NCBI GenBank assembly: GCA_012036325.1
Contig: JAAUPC010000132.1
Span: 1-8,698, forward strand
Direction of reading: 5' to 3'
DNA length: 8,698 bases
Origin: Paracoccaceae bacterium
Lineage (GTDB): Bacteria > Pseudomonadota > Alphaproteobacteria > Rhodobacterales > Rhodobacteraceae
Shown piece by piece: positions 1 through 5,867 of the stretch. Within the stretch, counting starts at the first letter, position 1. Each line of letters starts with the position of its first letter. A program made the translations under genes and the position numbers. The notes under the pieces are model-generated. The model was given only the letters and a program-made list of their open reading frames with translations, was not told where the DNA came from and did no database searches.

Positions 1-2
1 GC

Positions 3-227
3 GCCCTGCTCAACAGCGGGCCGCTGCTGGTGCAAACAGGTGCAGCGCGTTACGTGTATGCACGACTGGAATTGGCACAGCGCACGACGACGCTGGAGAC
101 CGATGGCACGGGCGATGTGGTGTATGTGTCGATTGTGCTAACGGGGCGTGATGCGGCGGGCGAGGTGGTGGCACGAGGCCGCACGTATACGGTGATGAGT
201 GGAGTGATCCAGGCGAATCCGGAGTAG
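3..227 (+). CDS. C-terminal fragment of an unrecognised protein
   Basis: An open frame enters from the left edge and ends at a TAG at 225-227, giving about 74 residues of a C-terminus. A GTG at 30 lies inside the frame, but nothing marks it as a start, so I treat the gene as truncated by the window edge. The sequence alternates hydrophobic and polar residues (around ARYVYARLELAQ and DVVYVSIVLTGRD), which suggests beta strands, and ends in a short polar tail. It loosely recalls the closing strands of a hot-dog-fold or similar beta domain, but I do not recognise the family. It has no signal peptide or membrane segment. Base use fits the downstream kinase gene on the same strand, from which it is separated by 458 bases. 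Confidence 0.55.
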   Translation, partial: ALLNSGPLLVQTGAARYVYARLELAQRTTTLETDGTGDVVYVSIVLTGRDAAGEVVARGRTYTVMSGVIQANPE

Positions 228-421
228 GGGATAATTTAGTTTCTGTTAATATTTTGTGTAAGAGCGCATAGCAATTGAGGAGCGCTCCAGCAGATCGACC
301 CCTAAAAGGCTAAAACAGATAGATGCCGTGTCAGGATAATCGTAGCAAATTTTCATAGGAATCATAAAAGATCATAATTTCAGTGAATCACGGAATTGGA
401 AAAATCGATATTTGAACGAAC

Positions 422-444
422 AAAAACCCGTTTTTATGGCGGGT
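422..444 (-). terminator. Weak terminator-like hairpin, minus strand
   Basis: Read on the minus strand, a 5-bp stem (ACCCG/CGGGT) with a 9-base loop is followed by a short run of T (the complement of the A run at 422-426). The shape fits a rho-independent terminator, but the stem is short and no minus-strand gene lies to its right for it to terminate. It may be chance. Confidence 0.2.
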
Positions 445-460
445 ATCGGGTCTCTTGTAG

Positions 461-492
461 GGACGCGCTTCTGCGCGTCCGAACCTGCGGAC
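461..492. repeat. Perfect 8-bp hairpin with an overlapping alternative stem
   Basis: GGACGCGC at 461-468 pairs perfectly with GCGCGTCC at 473-480 across a TTCT loop. The end of the 3' arm (477-481) can instead pair with CGGAC at 488-492, so the two stems exclude each other. No T run follows, so it is not a standard terminator. Short palindromes of this kind occur as dispersed intergenic repeats in many environmental bacteria; whether this one is dispersed cannot be seen in this window. Confidence 0.4.
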
Positions 493-622
493 GTCTCAAG
501 AAGCGTTTCTACGAACCGCGTGAATATCCCGATCTAGTGGTTCGGGCACATGCATACCTTCGGTGACTTCGTTCGTGAGCCTACGATAGTGTGCAAAGAT
601 CGACGATTCCCCTGTTAAGAGT

Positions 623-652
623 TTGGGCAAGGCCGCGTAAGTGCGTTATACT
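623..652 (+). promoter_or_regulatory. Candidate sigma-70-like promoter for the kinase/TPR gene
   Basis: TTGGGC at 623-628 and TATACT at 647-652 are separated by 18 bases, a workable -35/-10 arrangement. The -10 lies about 33 bases before the ATG at 686, so the leader would be short. The -35 matches the consensus only in part and the call rests on pattern alone. No strong Shine-Dalgarno is seen before 686; only a weak GAAG lies near 677-680. Confidence 0.3.
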
Positions 653-685
653 CTCCATTTACGATGAGCCACACATGAAGCCTTT

Positions 686-3535
686 ATGCCAATTTCAAAA
701 CCCCCTCAATCTGGACGCCGCCCGCTGCCTCTCTCTGCTGACGCCAAACAAAAATTGCTGCGGCGGCGCATAGACGAGGACAAATTTGATCCCTTTGCCA
801 CTGACCCCAACCCAGAGGTCAGTGAGTGGGGTCGCCTGGCGCTGCGCGTGCCAGAGATTGATTACGTCTTCACGCTGGCTGACCTGTGCGCTGAACGCAG
901 CCTGAGCAGCGATGAGCGCCTGCGTGTCTTCTACGTAGGCAAAACGCTGATCGCTTATAACCGTGCCTATGCGCTGGCAAACACGCCGTTGATCGTACCA
1001 AAGCCCACAATGAACTCGATGCCTACGTGCGCTGGCTGATCGACGTGGCGCTGGCACGCCCCACCCAACGCAATATCGCGGTGGCATTGTGGGCCGCCGC
1101 CCGCGATGAGGGCGATGAGCCACCCATCCCGCATGTGGAAGCGCATCTTGTCCGCCGCCTGCTCGATACCTATCGCCAGCCCATCAGCCAGGAGGCCGAG
1201 ACGCTGATCTCAGGCGAAAAAGGCAGCGCCAACCCGCCCGACGATGAAACCGCCTTCGATGTGCCGCCGCCGCCGAGCAGCCCGGCCAGCGATTTTGATC
1301 TGCCCAAACCGCCCAAAGACGCCCTCAACGATGTGTCGGAGACGCGCCTGGACTTGAACATCGAGATCCTCTCGCAGGAGCAGCCCGAATCCGGCGCGAT
1401 GAGTTCCGTCACGCGCATTGAGGAGAGCAATTCACCGCCCCCCAGCCTGCCCTCTGTGGCAGAGGATGCCGCCGATTCGACGGGCTATCAGCGGCCTGCC
1501 CCCGCCAAAGCGCCGCTGCAAAATGACGAAGAATACGATTTTCACGTTGGACAGCGCATCGAAGGCCGCTACGAGGTGGTCGATATTCGGGCGGGCGGCA
1601 TGGGCGTGGTGTATCTGTGTTATGACCAGGACAAGCGCGAACCTGTCGCTATCAAGACATTCAAGCGCAGCTTTTTGGAGAATGAACGCGCCATCGCCCG
1701 CTTTGAGCATGAGGCGTTCACCTGGATTCAATTGGAGCGGCATTCCAACATTGTACAGGCGCGGCTGGTGCAAAATATTCATCAGCGCCCGCATATCTTT
1801 TTGGAGCACATCAGCGGCATGGAGGGCATCGGCGTTGATCTGCGGAGTTGGATCGACCATAACCGTCTGACGATGGCCCAATCCTTGATTTATGCCATCC
1901 ACATCGCGTTAGGCATGCAGCACGCCACCACCAAAGTGCCGCGTCTGGTGCATCGGGACCTCAAGCCGGGCAATATCCTTGTGACGCACGATGGCATCGC
2001 CAAAATTACCGATTTTGGGCTGGTGCGCTCGCTTGATTCGAATCGCCCGTTTGAGGTGGTCGATCTGGATGATGCAGTGGATGATGAAGGCGATGGCAGA
2101 GAGACGTTGGGCCGCCTCACTCGCATGAATGCCGCCGTCGGCACGCCGCCATACATGTCGCCGGAGCAGTGCGAGGCGCAGGACGTGGATCTGCGCTCAG
2201 ATATTTATGCGTTTGGCATCGTGCTGTATGAGATGCTGACCGGACGGCATCCGTTCAAGAATCGGGCGAACTCGTGGAAAGAAGCCCATCTCAAAGAGAT
2301 TCCCGGCTTTGATCGGCCTGCCAAAGCCAAGTTGCCCGCCATGCTCATTCACCTGACGCTGCAATGCATGGCGAAAAAAGCCCGAAGAACGCCCGCAAAC
2401 GTGGGCGTCCATCGTGGAGATGTTGTCCACCATCTATCGCGCCGAGGTGGGCGAACTGCCGACGCTGGACAGCGATGGCACAGCCCTGCAAGCCCGCGAA
2501 CTGATGGACAAGGGCTATTCGCTCACCGAGTTGGGCCGCCTGGAAGAAGCCCTCGAAGCCTATGATCGGGCGATCACCCTGCAACCCGATTATGCCTGGG
2601 CCTGGGCCCGCCGCGCCCGCACGCTGCGCCTGCTGGAACGCTACGAAGAGGCCATCGTCTGCTATGACCGTGCCCTCACGCTTGACCCGAATTATGCCTG
2701 GGCGTACAACGGCAAAGGCATCATCCTGGATCGCTTGCAGCGGCCTGCCGAGGCGCTGATCTGTTTCATCCAGGCGACGGAGTTAAACCCGCGTGATGTG
2801 TGGTACTGGTACAATCGCGGCGACCTGCTGGATAAACTGGGGCGGCGGCGCGAGGCGATGGATGCCTTGCAGCGCGGCCTCTCGATTGATGCCCGCCATC
2901 CCAACAGCCACGCCCGCGTGGGCCAGATTTACCGCAATGAAAAGCAGTATGACGCCGCCGTACAAGCCTATGAGCAGGCGATTCGGCTGCTGCCGGAATA
3001 TGCCTGGGCACACAACGGCTGTGGGCTGGCGCTCAAGGCGTTGGGCCGCCTGAACGAAGCGATCCTCAGCTTTCGCCGCGCCACGCGCTACCAACCGGAG
3101 ATTGTGTGGCATTGGTACAATCTGGCCGAAACGCTCATCATGACCGGACGCTATCAGGAAGCGCTGCCGCCCGCCCGCGAAGCGACGCGCATGGATCCGC
3201 TGCACGCGCCCTCCTGGGGCAAGCTCGGTCAGGTGCTGCGTTATCTCAAGCGCTATGAAGAAGCGCTTGATGCCTATGAACGCGCTGTTGAGTTGGATGA
3301 ATCGTTCGATTGGGCGCTGAATGGCAAGGGCATCATCCTGGAGCAGTTGGAACGCTACGATGAGGCGCTGGACTGTTATCGTCAGGCCACCCTGCTCGAC
3401 CCGCAGCGCGATTGGTACTACTACAATCAGGCCAACGTGCTCATGCTGTTAGGCCGCTTCAATGATGCGCTGCCCCTGCTCGATCATGCCATCTCACTCA
3501 ATACCGATTATGCCCGCAGCCATGCCCTGCGCGAA
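686..3535 (+). CDS. Hanks-type Ser/Thr protein kinase with C-terminal TPR array (two frameshifts, 3' end lost)
   Basis: With two one-base shifts repaired, this is one protein of about 945 residues before the break. Residues 1-150 are mostly helical and unrecognised, and 150-290 form an acidic, proline-rich linker. The kinase domain spans about 293-570, and ten full 34-residue TPRs run from about 600 to 940. The kinase has the catalytic residues expected of an active enzyme that phosphorylates Ser/Thr on partner proteins; TPRs usually bind those partners. I see no membrane segment, so it is probably cytosolic. The first shift is one missing base in an A run at 979-981. Repairing it joins RAYALA to KHAVDRTKAHNELDAYVRW. 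The second is one extra A in the six-A run at 2374-2379; removing it gives KKPEERPQTW, the expected end of a kinase domain. The ATG at 686 is the most plausible start. The true 3' end is missing because the sequence changes genome near 3518-3550. Confidence 0.85.
979..981 (+). other. Frameshift in kinase/TPR gene (one A apparently missing)
   Basis: The frame starting at 686 continues sensibly to about 979, then the matching protein continues in the frame one base back. Adding one A to this AAA run gives an uninterrupted helical sequence. The lesion is most likely a sequencing error in a short homopolymer, though a genuine mutation cannot be excluded. Confidence 0.7.
1552..2433 (+). other. Protein kinase domain with acidic insert in the activation segment
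   Basis: The order of motifs is classical. The glycine-rich loop RAGGMGVVYL is at 1588-1617, with the first glycine replaced by Arg-Ala. The ATP-binding lysine of VAIK is the codon at 1654, and the alpha-C glutamate lies in FEHEAF. The catalytic loop HRDLKPGN is at 1951-1974, with Asp at 1957, and the metal-binding DFG is at 2011-2019. GTPPYMSPEQ spans about 2140-2169, followed by DIYAFGIVLYEMLTGRHPF. The closing KKPEERPQTW lies after the frameshift at 2374-2379. About 46 residues separate DFG from SPE, longer than the usual 20-30, because of an Asp/Glu-rich stretch around 2053-2103. This RD-type kinase is probably activated by loop phosphorylation (inference). Confidence 0.9.
2374..2379 (+). 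other. Frameshift at a six-A run between kinase and TPR halves
   Basis: Upstream of this run the kinase reads in one frame. Downstream, the conserved PEERPQTW end of the kinase and all TPRs read one base forward. Five A residues instead of six would restore a single frame. A sequencing error is the simplest explanation. Transcriptional slippage on the A run would also restore the frame, and the site resembles slippery A6G sequences, but a -1 ribosomal shift would give the wrong frame. Confidence 0.75.
2483..3526 (+). repeat. Ten tandem TPR motifs with a three-repeat higher-order period
   Basis: Ten 34-residue TPRs follow the kinase, each with the G/A at position 8 region, the A near position 20 and a Pro or acidic residue at the turn (for example RYEEALDAYERAVELDE). 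Beyond the single repeat there is a period of three. Repeats 3, 6 and 9 share a W..NG.G..L start; repeats 4, 7 and 10 share a W.WYN or WYYYN start; repeats 5 and 8 share a GQ..R core. Near-identical 23-base segments begin at 2708 and 3320, exactly 612 bases (six TPRs) apart. This suggests growth by duplication of a three-TPR block. TPR arrays form a protein-binding superhelix. The eleventh repeat starts at about 3506 and is cut by the break. Confidence 0.88.
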
Positions 3536-3550
3536 CTTCACCGCGAGAAA
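3518..3550. other. Probable chimeric junction: kinase/TPR gene to ptsP
   Basis: Protein identity changes here without a stop. Up to about 3526 the sequence follows the TPR consensus (DYARSHA matches the class of repeats 5 and 8). From about 3542 it reads REKSLGHPVPERVEIGAMLETPSLAFAP, which is the interior of an enzyme I PEP-binding barrel. The TPR stops mid-motif, the barrel starts mid-domain, and codon preference shifts towards CTC, CCC and CTT. No insertion sequence, direct repeat or adaptor is visible. I interpret it as an assembly or library chimera. Confidence 0.8.
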
Positions 3551-4030
3551 TCCCTCGGCCACCCCGTCCCCGAACGCGTCGAAATCGGCGCGATGCTGGA
3601 AACCCCCTCCCTCGCCTTCGCGCCCCGCAGTTTTTATGAGCTGACGGATTTCGTCAGCGTCGGCGGCAATGACCTGAAGCAGTTCTTTTTCGCCGCCGAC
3701 CGCGAGAATGAACTTGTCCGTCGCCGCTATGACACGCTGAACCTGTCGTTCCTCAGCTTCCTCGAACAGATCGTCGCCCGCTGCCGCGAGACGGACACGC
3801 CCCTCTCGTTCTGCGGCGAAGACGCCGGTCGCCCGATCGAGGCCCTTGCTCTCGCCGCCATCGGGTTTCGCAGCCTCTCGATGCGCCCGGCCTCGGTCGG
3901 CCCGGTCAAGGCGCTTTTGCGCAAGGTCAATCTCGACCAAGCGCGCAAGGTGATCGAAGCCGCACGGGCCGAAGGCGCCGAATCTGCGCGGCCAAGGCTG
4001 ATGGACTGGCTTGCCACGGTTGCTGAGTGA
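3542..4030 (+). CDS. ptsP: PtsP-type PEP-protein phosphotransferase (EI-Ntr), C-terminal fragment
   Basis: This is about 162 residues from the C-terminal PEP-binding barrel of enzyme I of the nitrogen phosphotransferase system, which passes phosphate from PEP to the NPr carrier in the cytoplasm. Visible hallmarks are GAMLETPSLAF, the SVGGNDLKQFFFAADREN segment (from 3656; enzyme I proteins have S-x-G-x-N-D-L-x-Q here), and SFCGEDAGRP with the active-site cysteine at 3812-3814. The gene ends at TGA 4028-4030. A full PtsP has an N-terminal GAF domain and the phosphohistidine domain, around 740 residues in all; everything before the barrel's second half is missing because of the break upstream. 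The frame is joined to the TPR protein only by chance. Wording and codon use are typical of Rhodobacteraceae. The ABC-F gene follows after 201 bases on the same strand. Confidence 0.85.
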   Translation, partial: REKSLGHPVPERVEIGAMLETPSLAFAPRSFYELTDFVSVGGNDLKQFFFAADRENELVRRRYDTLNLSFLSFLEQIVARCRETDTPLSFCGEDAGRPIEALALAAIGFRSLSMRPASVGPVKALLRKVNLDQARKVIEAARAEGAESARPRLMDWLATVAE

Positions 4031-4129
4031 TTGCCAACCCCGGTCCTGTCTGACTAAGCTGTCGCAGTCCCGCAAAGCCGAAGGGGGAAGCCCATGCGCT
4101 TCTGTCATCGAACCTATGGCCCTGTCTCT

Positions 4130-4152
4130 GCCCCGCGCTGACTTCGCGGGGC
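4130..4152. terminator. GC-rich hairpin between ptsP and the ABC-F gene
   Basis: GCCCCGCG at 4130-4137 pairs perfectly with CGCGGGGC at 4145-4152 over a 7-base loop. It lies midway in the 201-base gap, 100 bases after the ptsP stop. There is no T run after it, so if it ends transcription it does so without the usual tail. A weaker stem (GGCAC/GTGCC, 4192-4196 with 4205-4209) lies just before the ABC-F start and could affect its translation. Confidence 0.35.
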
Positions 4153-4231
4153 TGACCGGAAAGACATCATCGTCTCGACGTCAGCCTTATCGGCACCCTT
4201 CGGCGTGCCTTCCTGACAAGATGAGACTGCC

Positions 4232-5746
4232 ATGTCCCTGCTTTCGCTCAAAGACCTGTCGCTGACCCGCCCCCATGTCCTGTTCAAGGACCTCACCCTG
4301 TCCATCGCCAAAGGTGACCGCCTTGGCCTTGTTGCAGCCAACGGCCGGGGCAAATCCTCGCTTCTGCGCATCCTTGCGGGCGTGGAAGACCCCACGACCG
4401 GCACGGTCACAAGGGCGCGCGGACTGGTCGCCTCCCTTGCGCCACAGGATGCACCACCGCAGCTTTTGCCGCTCAGCTTCTCCGATGCCGTCCGCACTGC
4501 CCTGCCGCCGGAAACCGCAGACACCGAAAGCTGGCGGGTCGATATCCTGCTGGACGACCTGAAAGTGGACCAGCCCACAAGGGACTGCGCGGTGCGCGAC
4601 CTGTCCGGCGGCTGGCAGCGCACGATGCTTCTGGCCCGGGCCGCCGTGATCGAACCTGACCTTCTTCTGCTTGACGAGCCGACCAACCATCTCGACATCG
4701 GCCGGGTCGGGGCGCTGGAACGGTTTCTCGCCGCCCTGCCCCGCGATTGCGCAGTCATCGCCGCCAGCCACGACCGCGCTTTTCTGGACGGGACCAGCAC
4801 CCGCACGTTGTTCTTGCGGCCCGAGGATAGCGAGGATTTCGCCCTGCCCTATTTCCGCGCCCTTGTCGCGCTTCAGGACCGCGACACGGCGCGGGGGCGG
4901 CAGTTCGACAACGACATGCGCAAGGTCCGTGCCCTGCGCCAGCAGGCGGCCAAGCTGAAGAACATCGGCATCAACTCCGGCTCTGACCTTCTGGTCGTGA
5001 AGACACGGCAACTGTCTGATCGGGCCGACAAGCTGGAGGAACGGGCAAAGCCGCAGCAGGCCGACCGCTCAGCCGGCGCGATCCGTCTGACGAACAGCGG
5101 AACGCATGCCAAGGCGCTTCTGACCATCGACGACGCGGCCATCACAACGCCGGATCAGCGGCTTCTTTTCCGCACGGGCAAGCTCTGGTTGGAAAAGGGC
5201 GACCGCATCGCCCTTCTGGGCGCGAACGGGGCCGGAAAGTCGCGCTTTGTCGCGCGCATTCGCGCCGCCATCGCCGGGAACGACCCCGAAATCCGCCACG
5301 CCGCCAGTCTGCGGCTTGGCTACTCTGATCAGGCGCTGTCGCAACTCGATGCCTTCCCGACACCGTGGGATGCCGCAAAATCCGTGGGCGAAATCGCCGA
5401 TCAACCCCTCAGATCCCAGCTTTCAGGCGCAGGCATCAGCATCGACGCCCAGACCACCGCCATGGCCCGGCTGTCCGGCGGCCAGAAGGCGCGGCTGGCC
5501 ATGTTGATGCTGCGACTGGCGCAACCGAACTTCTACCTCTTGGACGAGCCGACCAATCACCTTGATATCGAAGGCCAGGACGCGCTGGAAACCGAGCTGA
5601 TCGCGCACGAAGCTGCCTGCCTTCTGGTCAGCCACGACCGCGCCTTTGTCCGCGCCGTGGCAACCAGGGTTCTGGTCATCGAGGGCAAGAGGCTGGTCGA
5701 GGTGGACGACCCCGACCCCGTCTTTGATCGCCTGATGCAGGGCTGA
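4232..5746 (+). CDS. ABC-F family ATPase (ribosome-associated type)
   Basis: The gene is complete and encodes 504 residues. Two ABC domains lie in tandem with no membrane segments, which defines the ABC-F class. Such proteins act on ribosomes or in stress and antibiotic tolerance rather than transport. Domain 1: Walker A AANGRGKS (35-42), signature LSGGW (124-128), Walker B LLLLDEP (144-150), switch His 180 in ASHDR. A charged, helical linker around residues 208-275 corresponds to the inter-domain tRNA-interaction motif. Domain 2: Walker A GANGAGKS (330-337), signature LSGGQ (414-418), Walker B with D438-E439, switch His 468. Both catalytic glutamates are present. The first Walker A has Ala in place of the first Gly, likely a lineage trait. 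It is shorter than Uup (about 635) and EttA (about 555), so I assign no symbol. The ATG at 4232 has only a weak GATGAGA upstream, but homology starts at once. Confidence 0.93.
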   Translation: MSLLSLKDLSLTRPHVLFKDLTLSIAKGDRLGLVAANGRGKSSLLRILAGVEDPTTGTVTRARGLVASLAPQDAPPQLLPLSFSDAVRTALPPETADTESWRVDILLDDLKVDQPTRDCAVRDLSGGWQRTMLLARAAVIEPDLLLLDEPTNHLDIGRVGALERFLAALPRDCAVIAASHDRAFLDGTSTRTLFLRPEDSEDFALPYFRALVALQDRDTARGRQFDNDMRKVRALRQQAAKLKNIGINSGSDLLVVKTRQLSDRADKLEERAKPQQADRSAGAIRLTNSGTHAKALLTIDDAAITTPDQRLLFRTGKLWLEKGDRIALLGANGAGKSRFVARIRAAIAGNDPEIRHAASLRLGYSDQALSQLDAFPTPWDAAKSVGEIADQPLRSQLSGAGISIDAQTTAMARLSGGQKARLAMLMLRLAQPNFYLLDEPTNHLDIEGQDALETELIAHEAACLLVSHDRAFVRAVATRVLVIEGKRLVEVDDPDPVFDRLMQG

Positions 5747-5867
5747 TCCGGGTCAGTTGGCGGGCAGCCGAAGGTCTTAAGATTTCCCTAACACCCGCGC
5801 GCATCCTATTGATTAAAAACACTATCCGGCGCTTGTCCAGCGTGGACAGACTCTGCAGATACCGCCG
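5747..5867. other. Intergenic gap between convergent genes, with a TGTCCA/TGGACA hairpin
   Basis: This 121-base gap separates the stops of the plus-strand ABC-F gene and the minus-strand matB gene. It contains a perfect 6-bp inverted repeat, TGTCCA at 5834-5839 and TGGACA at 5843-5848, with a 3-base loop, and an AT-rich patch (TTGATTAAAAAC, about 5810-5821). The position suggests a shared terminator region, but no T run follows on either strand, so the role is open. Confidence 0.35.

Larger units (their letters stand above)
228..685. other. Non-coding stretch with several small hairpins
   Basis: No convincing gene lies here; short open frames have neither start context nor recognisable protein. 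The first half (about 228-420) is clearly richer in A and T than the genes on either side. The second half holds several inverted repeats: 426-430 with 440-444, 461-468 with 473-480, 477-481 with 488-492, 528-532 with 542-546, and 512-517 with 539-544. A perfect 10-base palindrome (GGAGCGCTCC) sits at 279-288. This could be a leader or promoter region for the kinase gene, a structured RNA, or decayed repeats. The sequence alone does not decide. Confidence 0.5.

Noticed and set aside
591..773. 60-codon plus-strand frame overlapping the kinase start
   Set aside because: It has no ribosome binding site or recognisable content, and overlaps the supported start at 686.
695..1123. 142-codon minus-strand frame opposite the kinase gene N-terminus
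   Set aside because: The plus-strand reading gives a coherent protein across the repaired frameshift; the minus-strand one is Arg-rich with no family resemblance.
2374..2380. dnaX-type -1 ribosomal frameshift at A6G
   Set aside because: A -1 shift would give the third frame, not the TPR frame; a +1 change is needed.
2483..3526. CRISPR-like or DNA-level tandem repeat
   Set aside because: The periodicity is at protein level (34-residue TPR) with diverged bases, with no spacer pattern.
2414..4030. A novel TPR-PtsP fusion protein
   Set aside because: Both parts are truncated mid-domain at the join and the base use changes there, so a chimeric contig explains it better than a real fusion.
3494..4108. 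204-codon minus-strand open frame opposite ptsP
   Set aside because: It lies opposite conserved PtsP sequence, crosses the junction and resembles no family.
4232..4360. Degenerate first Walker A (Ala for first Gly) as sign of an inactive ABC domain
   Set aside because: The key G-K-S, both Walker B Asp-Glu pairs and both switch histidines are intact, and I recall this wording in related alphaproteobacterial ABC-F proteins.
4187..5011. Long minus-strand open frames opposite the ABC-F gene (up to 274 codons)
   Set aside because: They are GC-rich shadows of a clear ABC-F gene and have no recognisable protein content.
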